Origin: Desulfobulbaceae bacterium UBA2262
GTDB taxonomy: Bacteria; Desulfobacterota; Desulfobulbia; Desulfobulbales; Desulfurivibrionaceae
Length of the DNA stretch: 50,353 nucleotides
Direction of reading: 5' to 3'
Assembly (NCBI GenBank): GCA_002347185.1
Contig: DDXK01000055.1
Span: 42,814 to 93,166, forward strand
Of the stretch, positions 42,181 through 50,353 are shown one piece after another. How positions within the stretch are numbered: position 1 is the first letter of the stretch; each line of letters begins with the position of its first letter. The translations under genes were made by a program, and so were the position numbers. Under the pieces are notes generated by a model. That model was not told where the DNA came from, searched no databases, and saw nothing but the letters and a program-made list of their open reading frames with translations.

Positions 42181-44004
42181 ATGCCCCCATTTGCTTTCAA
42201 AGAATTTCTTCCCACCGTTCCCTTGCAGCCCGGCGTCTATCTGATGAAGAGCCGGGCGGGCGAGGTGCTCTATGTGGGCAAGGCCAGGGAGCTGCGCAAG
42301 CGGCTTGCCTCTTACGCCCGCATCGATCAGAGCCAGCACGGCAAAACCGCGATGCTGCTCTCCCAGGTGCGCGTAATCGAGACCATTGTCACCAATACCG
42401 AGAAGGATGCCCTGATCCTGGAATCCGCGCTGATCAAGCAGCACCGGCCCAAGTACAACGTCATCCTCCGTGACGACAAGAGCTACCCGCTGCTTAAGGT
42501 GACGGTGCAGGAAGAGTGGCCCAGGCTGGTGATGACCCGGCGGCGGATAAAGGACGGGGCTCGCTATTTCGGCCCCTTTTCTTCACCTTCGGCCATGTGG
42601 GAAACCATCCGCTACCTCAACTCGCTTTTCCCCCTGCGCCGCTGCAAGGAAAAGAGCCTCAAGCCCAAGTCCCGGCCCTGCCTCAATCACCAGATGGGCC
42701 GTTGTCTTGCCCCCTGCGCGGACAAGGTCAGCCGCGAGGCGTACCTGGAGCTGGTCAACAATGTGCTGCTGGTGCTGGAGGGAAAGAACCAGCAACTGGT
42801 CAAGGAGCTCTCCCGGAGGATGGCACAGGCCTCGGCGGAGCTGCGCTTTGAGGAGGCGGCTCAGCTGCGGGACCGGATCAATTCCCTGAACAAGACCCTG
42901 GAAAAGCAGCAGGTGGTGGCGGCCCATGGCAGGGATCAGGATGTGTTGGGTTTTGCCCGGCAAGATGCTTCCGTGGCCGTGGCCCTGCTCTTTATCCGCA
43001 AGGGAGTAATCACCGGCCAGCAGGCCTTTTTTCTCGCCGAGCCGGTGGGCTCCGACCCTGAGGTGCTCACCGAGGTGCTTTCCCGGTTTTACGGCGAGGA
43101 GGACCGCTACCTGCCCCAGGAGATTCTGCTGCCCTTTGCGGGAAGCGATGATCCTTTGCTGGCGGAATGGTTGAGCGAAGAAAAGGGCAGTGCGGTGGCC
43201 ATTGCCTGCCCGCAGCGGGGGGACCGGGTGCGGTTGTTGGAGATGGCCGAGACCAATGCCCACCAGGTTTTGAATGCGAGAAAAACCAAGCAGACCTCCT
43301 GGCAGGCCCTGGCCGGGGGGCTGCAAAAGTCCCTGGGCCTGGCACGGCTCCCCGAGCGGATCGAGTGTCTGGACATCTCCAACCTGGGCGGCAGGCAGGC
43401 GGTGGGTTCCCTGGTCTGCTTTGTCGCAGGAGAAAAGGCCAAGGAGCGTTACCGGCATTATGCCATCCATACCGTGCCTGGCCCGGATGATTACGCCATG
43501 ATGGGTGAGGTTTTGGGGCGGCGCTTTGCCAGGGGGCTGGCGGAAAATGACATGCCCGATCTTCTCCTGGTGGACGGGGGCAAGGGCCAGCTCGGCGTGG
43601 CCATGCAGGCCTTGGTCGAGCTCGGCATTCCCGGCGCGGTTGAGCTGGCCGGCATTGCCAAGGAAAAGGGGGAGGAGGGGGAGAAACTCTATCGGCCAGG
43701 GCGGAAGAACCCGATCATTCTGGACCGCCATTCCCCGGTGCTTCTCTACCTCATGCGGATCAGGGACGAGGCGCATCGCTACGGCATAACCATCCACCGG
43801 AGGTTGCGGGGCAAAGAGAGCCTGACCTCTGCCCTGGAGCAGATTCCCGGGGTGGGCAAGGCGCGCAAGGAGTTGCTGCTGCGGGAAATCGGCAGCATGC
43901 AGCGGTTGGCCCAGGCAAGCGAGGCGGAACTTGCTGCGGTGCCGGGGATTGGCCCTGCCCTCGCTGCCCAGATCTGGGCGCATCTGCATGGTGGGGAAAA
44001 ATAA
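42181..44004 (+). CDS. uvrC: Excinuclease ABC subunit C
   Basis: The 607-residue protein has the UvrC order. The GIY-YIG nuclease domain (PGVYLMKSRAGEVLYVGKA...RKRL) makes the 3' incision and is followed by the RCKEKS...PCLNHQMGRCLAPC cysteine region. Next are the UVR motif (ELRFEEAAQLRDRINSL), the RNase H-like 5' nuclease (ECLDISNLGGRQAVGSLVCF, LLVDGGKGQL) and the C-terminal (HhH)2 (IPGVGKARKELLL, VPGIGPALAAQI). It acts with UvrAB in nucleotide excision repair. ATG 42181 matches the usual MxxF N-terminus; no strong ribosome site is seen. Confidence 0.96.
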   Translation: MPPFAFKEFLPTVPLQPGVYLMKSRAGEVLYVGKARELRKRLASYARIDQSQHGKTAMLLSQVRVIETIVTNTEKDALILESALIKQHRPKYNVILRDDKSYPLLKVTVQEEWPRLVMTRRRIKDGARYFGPFSSPSAMWETIRYLNSLFPLRRCKEKSLKPKSRPCLNHQMGRCLAPCADKVSREAYLELVNNVLLVLEGKNQQLVKELSRRMAQASAELRFEEAAQLRDRINSLNKTLEKQQVVAAHGRDQDVLGFARQDASVAVALLFIRKGVITGQQAFFLAEPVGSDPEVLTEVLSRFYGEEDRYLPQEILLPFAGSDDPLLAEWLSEEKGSAVAIACPQRGDRVRLLEMAETNAHQVLNARKTKQTSWQALAGGLQKSLGLARLPERIECLDISNLGGRQAVGSLVCFVAGEKAKERYRHYAIHTVPGPDDYAMMGEVLGRRFARGLAENDMPDLLLVDGGKGQLGVAMQALVELGIPGAVELAGIAKEKGEEGEKLYRPGRKNPIILDRHSPVLLYLMRIRDEAHRYGITIHRRLRGKESLTSALEQIPGVGKARKELLLREIGSMQRLAQASEAELAAVPGIGPALAAQIWAHLHGGEK

Positions 44005-44264
44005 GGGGGTGGGGGCAAGGGGAAAGGCGCAAGGCGGAAGCCCAAGGATTATTGTTGCTTTTTGACCCTTGAAAAACTAAATTGCTGAGTTCTGTACCGG
44101 ATCAGTAATGTTCGGTTGGGAAATCGGAAAGTTCAAGAAAGTCCCCTCTCCCCCCTGCGGGAGAGGGATAGGGTGAGGGGGGAAGGCGCAGGCTGTGAGG
44201 CGGTCGGCATGTTCGGCCGTCGCACGATCCGCCTTTTTTGCTTTGACTGCCTGGAGAAAATACT
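44005..44264 (+). repeat. Intergenic gap with a REP-like palindrome
   Basis: The 260-bp gap contains CCCTCTCCC (44144-44152) pairing with GGGAGAGGG (44159-44167), followed by ATAGGGTGAGGGG. This resembles a dispersed intergenic repeat seen in many proteobacterial genomes. No gene, riboswitch or clear Fe-S regulator site was recognised before nifU. Confidence 0.55.
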
Positions 44265-45098
44265 ATGTGGGAATATACGGACAAGGTTCGGGATCACTTT
44301 ATGAATCCCCGGAATGTGGGTGAGATTGAGAATGCGGACGGGGTCGGCGAGGTCGGCTCCCTTGCCTGCGGCGATGCCTTGACCCTCTATTTTAAGCTGG
44401 ACGAAAACGAGCGGATTGTCGATGCCAAGTTCAAGACCTTTGGCTGCGCCAGCGCCATCGCTTCTTCTTCGGCCCTCACCGAGATGATCAAGGGCATGCC
44501 TCTGGACGAGGCGGAGAAGGTCACCAACGAGGATATCGCCGAGTATCTCGGCGGTCTGCCCAAGGAAAAGATGCACTGTTCGGTCATGGGGCGGGAGGCC
44601 CTTGAGGCCGCCATCGCCCATTATCGGGGAATTCCCCTGCCCATGGCGGAAGGGGAGGTGGTCTGCGAGTGCTTCGGCGTTACCGATCTCGAGGTGAAGC
44701 GGGCCATCGTCGAGAGCAACCTCCGCTCTGTCGAGGAGATCACCAATTTCACCAAGGCCGGCGGTGGCTGCGGCAAGTGTCACGAGCGACTGGAAGAGCT
44801 TTTGCGCGAAGCGCGTCAGGATGTGCAGCAGATCATCCCGGACAAGCGCCCCACCCGGCTGACCAATATCCAGAAGATCAAGCTCATCGAGGAGGTCCTC
44901 GAAAGAGAGGTGCGGCCGAATCTGCGCAAGGACGGCGGCGATATCGAGCTGGTTGACGTGGACGGCGATTTTGTCATCGTTTCCCTGCGCGGGGCCTGCG
45001 GCACCTGCAAGAAATCGCAGACCACCCTCAAGGAGTACGTGGAGAAGAAGCTGCGCGAGCAGGTGCTCGATACCCTCATCGTCGAGGAGGAAAAATAA
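44265..45098 (+). CDS. nifU: NifU: three-domain Fe-S cluster scaffold
   Basis: The 277-residue protein is a full NifU. The IscU-like scaffold domain has cluster cysteines C35, C61 and C105 (SLACGDA, FGCASAIASSSALTEM, MHCSVMG). A central BFD-type [2Fe-2S] domain (CECFGV...GGGCGKCHERL) and a C-terminal Nfu domain (VRPNLRKDGGDIEL, CGTCKKSQTTL) follow. It receives sulfur from NifS, whose gene overlaps it as TAATG. No nitrogenase genes are in the window, so the pair probably serves general Fe-S assembly, as in other anaerobes lacking isc. Confidence 0.95.
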   Translation: MWEYTDKVRDHFMNPRNVGEIENADGVGEVGSLACGDALTLYFKLDENERIVDAKFKTFGCASAIASSSALTEMIKGMPLDEAEKVTNEDIAEYLGGLPKEKMHCSVMGREALEAAIAHYRGIPLPMAEGEVVCECFGVTDLEVKRAIVESNLRSVEEITNFTKAGGGCGKCHERLEELLREARQDVQQIIPDKRPTRLTNIQKIKLIEEVLEREVRPNLRKDGGDIELVDVDGDFVIVSLRGACGTCKKSQTTLKEYVEKKLREQVLDTLIVEEEK

Positions 45099-46315
45099 TG
45101 AGCAAGGTCGTCTACATGGACAACAACGCCACCACCCGGGTCGCCCCGGAGGTGCTTGCAACGATGCTCCCCTTCTTTTCCGAGCTCTACGGCAATCCTT
45201 CCAGCATGCACAGTTTCGGTGGCCAGGTGGGGCGAATGGTGCGGGAGGCGCGGGAAAAGATCGCAGCCCTCCTCGGCGCCGGTCCCGACGAGCTGCTTTT
45301 CACCAGCTGCGGCACGGAGAGCGACTCCACCGCCATCCTCTCCGCCCTCCAATCCTTCCCAGAGAAGCGGCATATCGTCACCACCCGGGTCGAGCATCCG
45401 GCGGTGAAGAATCTCTGCGAGAACCTGGACAAGCTCACCGGTCACAAGCACCGGGTCACCCAGCTGCCGGTGAACAGCGACGGCACCATCGATCTGGATC
45501 TCTACGAAAACAGCCTGGACGAAGAAACCGCCATCGTCAGTGTGATGTGGGCGAACAACGAGACCGGTGTGCTCTTTCCCATCAAGGAAATGGCCGAGAT
45601 CGCCAAAAGCCGGGGCATCCTCTTCCACACCGACGCCGTGCAGGCGGTTGGAAAAATTCCCATAAACCTGTCACAAGTACCCATTGATTTCCTCTCCCTT
45701 TCCGGTCATAAATTACATGCGGCCAAGGGGATAGGGGTGCTTTATGTGCGCAAGGGAACGCCTTTTGTTCCCTTTTTGATCGGCGGGCACCAGGAGCATG
45801 GCCGGCGGGGCGGCACCGAGAATGTCGCCTCCATCGTCGGTCTTGGCAAGGCCTGCGAGCTTGCCGCCCGCAATATGAACGAGGAGAACGGCAGGGTCAA
45901 GGCCCTGCGGGACAAGCTGGAGGAGGGGCTGCTCGCCAGCATCCCCAACGCGCTGCTGAACGGACACAAGACCCTGCGGCTGCCAAACACCACCAATATC
46001 AGTTTCGAGTATGTGGAAGGGGAGGCGATCCTCCTTCACCTGGACCGCTACGGCATCTGCGCTTCCTCCGGCTCCGCCTGCACTTCCGGTTCGCTGGAGC
46101 CCTCGCATGTCATGCGGGCCATGGGGGTTCCCTTCACGGCGGCGCACGGCTCGATCCGTTTGAGCCTCAGCATCTACAACACCGAGGAAGAGGTCGATTT
46201 TGTCCTTGAGAAATTGCCACCGATCATTGCCCAGTTGCGGGAGATGTCTCCCTTCTGGCAAGGTGAACACAAGGGGAAGGTCGGCGGCAGCCAGTGCCGC
46301 TGCAGCTGCTCGTAA
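45098..46315 (+). CDS. nifS: Cysteine desulfurase NifS
   Basis: The 405-residue PLP enzyme has MDNNATTRV, the PLP-binding HTDAVQAVGK, the Schiff-base Lys in SLSGHKLHAAKGIG, and the catalytic Cys in SSGSACTSGS. It transfers cysteine sulfur as persulfide to NifU. It ends in a short extra tail rich in cysteine (GGSQCRCSCS), not usual for the family, which might bind metal or accept sulfur. Start and order show translational coupling to nifU. Confidence 0.95.
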   Translation: MSKVVYMDNNATTRVAPEVLATMLPFFSELYGNPSSMHSFGGQVGRMVREAREKIAALLGAGPDELLFTSCGTESDSTAILSALQSFPEKRHIVTTRVEHPAVKNLCENLDKLTGHKHRVTQLPVNSDGTIDLDLYENSLDEETAIVSVMWANNETGVLFPIKEMAEIAKSRGILFHTDAVQAVGKIPINLSQVPIDFLSLSGHKLHAAKGIGVLYVRKGTPFVPFLIGGHQEHGRRGGTENVASIVGLGKACELAARNMNEENGRVKALRDKLEEGLLASIPNALLNGHKTLRLPNTTNISFEYVEGEAILLHLDRYGICASSGSACTSGSLEPSHVMRAMGVPFTAAHGSIRLSLSIYNTEEEVDFVLEKLPPIIAQLREMSPFWQGEHKGKVGGSQCRCSCS

Positions 46316-46339
46316 CTGTGTCAATTCTGAGGAAAGAGC

Positions 46340-47296
46340 ATGAAGGTAATCCCCGCTTCCGTCACCATCCTTGAGGAGCTGGACAGGCAGAGCATGGCCA
46401 CCCGGATCGAGGCCTGCGGCCGCCTTTGCTACAAGTCGGAGGACAAGATCAGCGAAGATTCCGCTGAACCCTTTGTGCGCGGCATTGTCAAGCACGGTCA
46501 CAATTCGGTCATGGAGATGGCGGCCTTGACCCTGCGGGTCACGGTGGAGAGCGAATCCATCGTTGCCCAGTTTCTCAACGTCATTCCCAAGTATATTCAG
46601 TTTGACCGCCTCGAAAAAAAGATCCTCCTCATTTCCGGTACGGTGCGCGCCTTTCGGGAGCTGTATCGCGATGCGGGCGGGGGCAAGCTGATCAAGGCCA
46701 TGGCCGGGTTTCTCGGCAGCCGTTACCCGCTTTTTTTCCACGACCTTGCGCCCAGGCGCGGCTGGTTGGCGCAGGCCGGGGTCATCGTGGAGAAACTCAG
46801 CCTGGCCGAGGTGGACCGGCTCCCGGCGGATCTGCTGGCCAAGCATCGCCACGTGGCCGTGCGCTTCATCACCAACCGGGCGGTCACCCATGAGATTGTC
46901 CGGCATCGCCCCTGCTCCTTCCTCCAGGAAAGCCAGCGCTACTGCCGTTATGCCGACGATAAGTTCGGCAACGAAGTCACCTTTATCAGGCCCATGTTCT
47001 TTACGGAAGGAAGCAGGGAGTATCAGCTCTGGGAACAGGCCATGCTGGAGACGGAAAAAATTTATCTCGAACTTCTGAAGAGCGCGTCTCCCCAGGCGGC
47101 GCGCACCGTGTTGCCCAATTCCTGCAAGACGGAAATCATTGTTTTTGCCAATCTGCTCGAGTGGCTGCATATCTTCAAGCTGCGCACCCCGAAAAACGCG
47201 GAGCCCTCCATGCGGGAGGTGATGATTCCGCTGGCCCATGAATTCGGCCGCCTTTATCCTGCGCAGTTCGGCGAATTGAGCCGGACCCTTGTCTGA
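46340..47296 (+). CDS. thyX: Flavin-dependent thymidylate synthase
   Basis: The 318-residue protein contains the ThyX motif RHRPCSFLQES (RHR-x7-S) within VTHEIVRHRP, upstream HNSVMEMAALTLRV and the substrate-binding SCKTEIIVFANLLEW. It makes dTMP from dUMP using FAD and methylene-tetrahydrofolate. It is longer than typical ThyX (about 210-260 residues), with an extra central segment between residues about 90 and 155. AGGAAAGAG precedes ATG. The folate link to the next gene, fhs, is plausible. The 47297-47395 gap holds no obvious element. Confidence 0.92.
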   Translation: MKVIPASVTILEELDRQSMATRIEACGRLCYKSEDKISEDSAEPFVRGIVKHGHNSVMEMAALTLRVTVESESIVAQFLNVIPKYIQFDRLEKKILLISGTVRAFRELYRDAGGGKLIKAMAGFLGSRYPLFFHDLAPRRGWLAQAGVIVEKLSLAEVDRLPADLLAKHRHVAVRFITNRAVTHEIVRHRPCSFLQESQRYCRYADDKFGNEVTFIRPMFFTEGSREYQLWEQAMLETEKIYLELLKSASPQAARTVLPNSCKTEIIVFANLLEWLHIFKLRTPKNAEPSMREVMIPLAHEFGRLYPAQFGELSRTLV

Positions 47297-47395
47297 GGCG
47301 GACAGCCGTTATTCCGGTCGCGTGAGCGGTCCGGCCAGAATACGATGGATACGATGATTTTTTTTAAATCACTAATTTAGAAGAAGGAGAAAGAA

Positions 47396-49159
47396 ATGGC
47401 TTTTGATGCGGTGAATATGGCAGACTGGCAGATTTCCGAGGCTGCCGAAAAGAACATGCCCACCCCTGAGGAGTGGCGGGACAGATTGGGGCTTGAGAAA
47501 GACGAAATTCTCCCCATGGGCCGGTTGGCCAAGCTCGATTTCCTGAAGATCATCAACCGTCTCAAGAACAAGCCGGATGGCAAGTACATCGAGGTGACCG
47601 CGATCACCCCGACTCCGCTGGGCGAGGGCAAGTCCACCACCTCCTGCGGCCTGATGGAAGGCCTGGGCAAACGCGGCAAGAATGTCGGCGGCGCCCTGCG
47701 CCAGCCCTCCGGCGGCCCGACCATGAACGTCAAGGGCACCGCGGCCGGCGGCGGCAACTCGCTGCTTATCCCGATGACCGAGTTCTCCCTGGGGCTCACC
47801 GGCGACATCAACGACATCATGAACGCCCACAACCTGGGCATGGTCGCCCTGACCGCCCGCATGCAGCATGAGCGGAACTACAACGATGAGCAGCTGGCCC
47901 GCCTCACCGGCATGCGTAGGCTCGACATCGACCCCACCCGGGTTGAATTCGGCTGGATCATCGACTTCTGTGCCCAGGCGCTGCGGAATATCGTCATCGG
48001 CCTCGGCGGCCGCACGGACGGTTTTACCATGCAGTCCAAATTCGGCATTGCCGTGGGTTCCGAGCTCATGGCCATCCTCTCCATCGCCACCGACCTGGCG
48101 GATCTGAAGGAACGGATCAACAACATCACCGTGGCCTTTGACAAGAGCGGCAAACCGGTTACCTGCCGCGATCTGGAAGTCGGCAACGCCATGGCCGCCT
48201 TCATGCGCAACACCATCAACCCCACCCTGATGTGCACCGCCGAGTACAACCCCTGCCTGGTCCACGCCGGACCTTTCGCCAACATCGCCGTCGGCCAGTC
48301 TTCCATCATCGCCGACCGGGTTGCCCTGAAGCTCTTCGATTACAACATCACCGAGTCGGGTTTTGCCGCCGATATCGGTTTCGAGAAATTCTGGAACGTG
48401 AAATGCCGCTACTCTGGCTTGAAGCCCCATGTCTCCGTGCTCACCGCCACCATCCGCGCCCTCAAGATGCACGGCGGCGGCCCCAAGGTCGTGCCCGGCA
48501 AGCCCCTTGATGACGCGTACACCAAGGAGAACATCGAGCTGGTGGAGAAGGGTTGTGAGAACATGGTCCACCTGATCAATGTCATCCGCAAGGCCGGCAT
48601 CAATCCGGTGGTCTGCATCAACCGCTTCTATACCGACACCGATGCGGAGTGCAAGGTCGTGCGCCGGATCGCCGAGGCTGCCGGGGCCCGTTGCGCCGAA
48701 TCCAAGCATTGGGAAAAAGGCGGCGACGGCGCTCTTGAGTTCGCCGATGCGGTAATCGACGCCTGCAACGAGGAGAACGACTTCAAGTTCCTCTATCCGC
48801 TGGAGATGAAGCTGCGTGACCGCGTCGAGATGATCACCAAGGAGGTCTACGGCGGCGACGGTGTTGACTGGTCCCCCGAGGCTCTGGCCAAGGCCAAGAT
48901 GCTGGAGAACGACCCCCAGTATGCCGACTACGCCACCATGATGGTCAAGAGCCACCTGAGCCTGAGCCACGATCCGACCTTGAAGGGCGTGCCCAAGGGC
49001 TGGCGACTGCCGGTGCGCGACGTGCTGATCTACTCCGGGGCCAAGTTCCTCTGCCCCTGTGCGGGCACGATCAGCCTGATGCCCGGCACCAGCTCGAATC
49101 CCGCCTTCCGCCGCATCGATGTCGATCCGGAAACAGGCAAGGTTTCCGGGCTGTTTTAA
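47396..49159 (+). CDS. fhs: Formate-tetrahydrofolate ligase
   Basis: The 587-residue enzyme has the nucleotide-binding TPTPLGEGKSTT, GGALRQPSGGPTMNVKG and AAGGGNSLLIP, LTGDINDIMNAHNL, and FAVD-type C-terminal segments. It catalyses ATP-dependent formation of 10-formyl-THF from formate, for C1 metabolism or the methyl branch of the Wood-Ljungdahl pathway in anaerobes. AGAAGGAG lies upstream of ATG 47396. It ends at a strong terminator. Confidence 0.97.
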   Translation: MAFDAVNMADWQISEAAEKNMPTPEEWRDRLGLEKDEILPMGRLAKLDFLKIINRLKNKPDGKYIEVTAITPTPLGEGKSTTSCGLMEGLGKRGKNVGGALRQPSGGPTMNVKGTAAGGGNSLLIPMTEFSLGLTGDINDIMNAHNLGMVALTARMQHERNYNDEQLARLTGMRRLDIDPTRVEFGWIIDFCAQALRNIVIGLGGRTDGFTMQSKFGIAVGSELMAILSIATDLADLKERINNITVAFDKSGKPVTCRDLEVGNAMAAFMRNTINPTLMCTAEYNPCLVHAGPFANIAVGQSSIIADRVALKLFDYNITESGFAADIGFEKFWNVKCRYSGLKPHVSVLTATIRALKMHGGGPKVVPGKPLDDAYTKENIELVEKGCENMVHLINVIRKAGINPVVCINRFYTDTDAECKVVRRIAEAAGARCAESKHWEKGGDGALEFADAVIDACNEENDFKFLYPLEMKLRDRVEMITKEVYGGDGVDWSPEALAKAKMLENDPQYADYATMMVKSHLSLSHDPTLKGVPKGWRLPVRDVLIYSGAKFLCPCAGTISLMPGTSSNPAFRRIDVDPETGKVSGLF

Positions 49160-49187
49160 GCGAACCGCTTATACAGCGTAACATTCC

Positions 49188-49229
49188 GCATTGGCCAAAG
49201 GACGCATGTCCTTTGGCCAATGCTTTTTT
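49188..49229 (+). terminator. Strong intrinsic terminator after fhs
   Basis: A perfect 16-bp stem (49188-49203 with 49208-49223), GCAT loop and six T follow the fhs stop by 28 nt. Confidence 0.95.
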
Positions 49230-49234
49230 GCAGG

Positions 49235-49360
49235 GTGAGCGGCGCGGAGTTTGTGGTGCCGGAGGCAGGAGCCAGCGGGTTGGTGCCGGCGCCCGCCTCC
49301 GATCCGACCTGTCGCAGTGTCGATGTCGGCCTGGTGTCCGGCAAGCTCAAGGCGTTTTGA
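49235..49360 (+). other. Short open frame between two terminators (possible gene remnant)
   Basis: A GTG-started 41-codon frame lies between the fhs terminator and a second terminator. Its end (CRSVDVGLVSGKLKAF) looks weakly like the fhs C-terminus, so it may be a decayed duplicate end or chance. There is no convincing ribosome site. Confidence 0.2.
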
Positions 49361-49386
49361 AAAGAGAACCGCTGTAAGAGCAGGAA

Positions 49387-49415
49387 AGGCCGCGGGATTT
49401 CCCGCGGCCTTTTTT
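49387..49415 (+). terminator. Intrinsic terminator
   Basis: A 10-bp perfect stem AGGCCGCGGG / CCCGCGGCCT with an ATTT loop is followed by five T. It is 27 nt after a short open frame and 124 nt before the PilB-like gene; what it terminates is unclear. Confidence 0.85.
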
Positions 49416-49538
49416 GCTTTTGAGCATGCGGATATGCTTGTCAGAGCCGCGCGAGATGTAGTATTAGTGAGAAGGTTAATCCTGCGAATTTCTTTTCTTT
49501 CTTTTGTCGCGAACAGGTAGGGAAACGCTCTTCCGCTT

Positions 49539-50353
49539 ATGGCGCAACCAGACAGCAAATCAAACCTGCGTGCCACCGTCAAGGATCAGTCCGGAGCCGG
49601 CAAGATCAAAATCGGCGAGCTGCTCCGCAAGGCAGGCCAGATCAGCAGCAACCAGCTCGACGAGGCTCTGGCCATCCAGAAGAAGAAGGGCGGGCGGCTG
49701 AGCAGCATCCTCCTGCGTCTCGGTCATATCGAAGAGGCCACCATCCTCAACTTTTTGAGCCGCCTGCACAACTACCAGCCTGTTTTCATCAGCCGCGAGC
49801 CACCCAAGCCGGAAGTGCTGAAGGTGATGCCCTTTGAGGTGGCGAAAAAATATTTCGCCTTCCCCCTCCGCCAGATCGGCAAGACCCTGCAGGTCGCCAT
49901 GGCCGAACCCACCGATACCGGGGCGGTGGAAAACCTGCAGGCCGCGGTGAAGATGCCCCTCACCGTCTGCGTGGCCACGGAAAAGGACATAGTCGACGCC
50001 TACAAAACCTATTACCAGATCAGCGAGGAGGAGTATCAGGCCCTGATCACCGCGGAGGGTGGCGCGGAAGAGGAGGAGGAAAGGGTAACCACGATCGACG
50101 ATTTCGGCGCCCTTGCCTCCGAGGCCGCGGAAGGGATGGAGATCGACTCCTTCGGCGAGGAGCCCTCCGCCGATCAGTATTCCGCTTCGGACGCGCCCAT
50201 CATCAAGCTGGTGAACGGTATCCTGGTCAAGGCGGTGAACGACGGGGTGAGCGATATCCATATCGAGCCCTACGAGAAATCCCTGCAGGTGCGCTACCGC
50301 ATCGACGGCACCCTCTACAAGTCGATGAACCTGCCGCTCTCCATCAAGAACGC
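49539..50353 (+). CDS. PilB/GspE-family ATPase (3' truncated by window end)
   Basis: The first 271 codons are visible. An MshEN/T2SSE N-terminal domain (KIKIGELLRKAGQISSNQLD, KGGRLSSILLRLGHI, LQVAMAEPTD) is followed by an acidic linker. The start of the secretion-ATPase core (IKLVNGILVKAVNDGVSDIH, IEPYEKSLQVRYRIDG) then appears. The Walker motifs lie beyond the window. It drives type IV pilus extension or type II secretion. ATG 49539 starts the frame; the ribosome site is weak. The two terminators upstream imply its own promoter. Confidence 0.92.
   Translation, partial: MAQPDSKSNLRATVKDQSGAGKIKIGELLRKAGQISSNQLDEALAIQKKKGGRLSSILLRLGHIEEATILNFLSRLHNYQPVFISREPPKPEVLKVMPFEVAKKYFAFPLRQIGKTLQVAMAEPTDTGAVENLQAAVKMPLTVCVATEKDIVDAYKTYYQISEEEYQALITAEGGAEEEEERVTTIDDFGALASEAAEGMEIDSFGEEPSADQYSASDAPIIKLVNGILVKAVNDGVSDIHIEPYEKSLQVRYRIDGTLYKSMNLPLSIKN

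Noticed and set aside
45713..48970. Long minus-strand frames opposite nifS/thyX and fhs
   Set aside because: Antisense shadows; the plus-strand genes have complete family motifs and operon spacing.

Overview
The window is GC-rich chromosomal DNA from a Gram-negative anaerobe. The gene mix points to a sulfur- or metal-respiring member of the Desulfobulbales / former Deltaproteobacteria: ADP-forming acyl-CoA synthetase, FmdE with a molybdopterin-binding protein, formate-THF ligase, a Bacteroidota-like divergent topoisomerase IV, NifU/NifS, ThyX, a Tat-exported molybdoenzyme with TorD, and RegB/RegA redox sensing. The taxon is an inference from gene content; no rRNA or tRNA gene was seen.

Layout. 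1-4.8 kb: end of a SPATA20/YyaL-type thioredoxin-fold protein, an acyl-CoA synthetase and CheX. 4.9-9.3 kb (minus): a tight run of oligoendopeptidase F, SUI1, GIY-YIG, a membrane protein and an SDR epimerase, preceded by a pRiA4b ORF-3-like protein. 9.3-9.9 kb: decayed small overlapping genes. 9.9-13.9 kb: both subunits of a divergent type IIA topoisomerase. 13.9-22.8 kb: a peptidyl-prolyl isomerase, cell-wall enzymes (Bax-like glucosaminidase, polysaccharide deacetylase), a V4R sensor plus GGDEF protein, a dead parE, two methyltransferases and an M20 amidohydrolase.

22.8-25.2 kb is an acquired, AT-richer island. It holds a higBA toxin-antitoxin pair and a Doc-type Fic gene with a HicA-like tail. 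Each is followed within a few bases by a hairpin with the geometry of an integron attC site, and a transposase remnant lies between them. No integrase is present, so this looks like a CALIN-type cassette cluster.

25.6-42 kb is the most interesting block. It contains FmdE and a MoeA-like protein, two MacB/FtsX-type ABC transporters, a secreted beta-propeller with one CxxCH haem motif, a TlpA-like lipoprotein, two NosL-type copper-site proteins, a Cys-rich polytopic membrane protein, a RegB/RegA-type quinone/redox two-component system, and a TorD + PsrA/PhsA-like molybdoenzyme + 4x[4Fe-4S] subunit. Two near-identical 17-bp RegA-like operators (TGCGAC-N5-GCCGCA) sit just upstream of the predicted promoters of the two halves of the block, which suggests one redox-controlled periplasmic respiratory/maturation module.

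42-50.4 kb returns to housekeeping: uvrC, nifU-nifS, thyX, fhs and the 5' part of a PilB/GspE ATPase.
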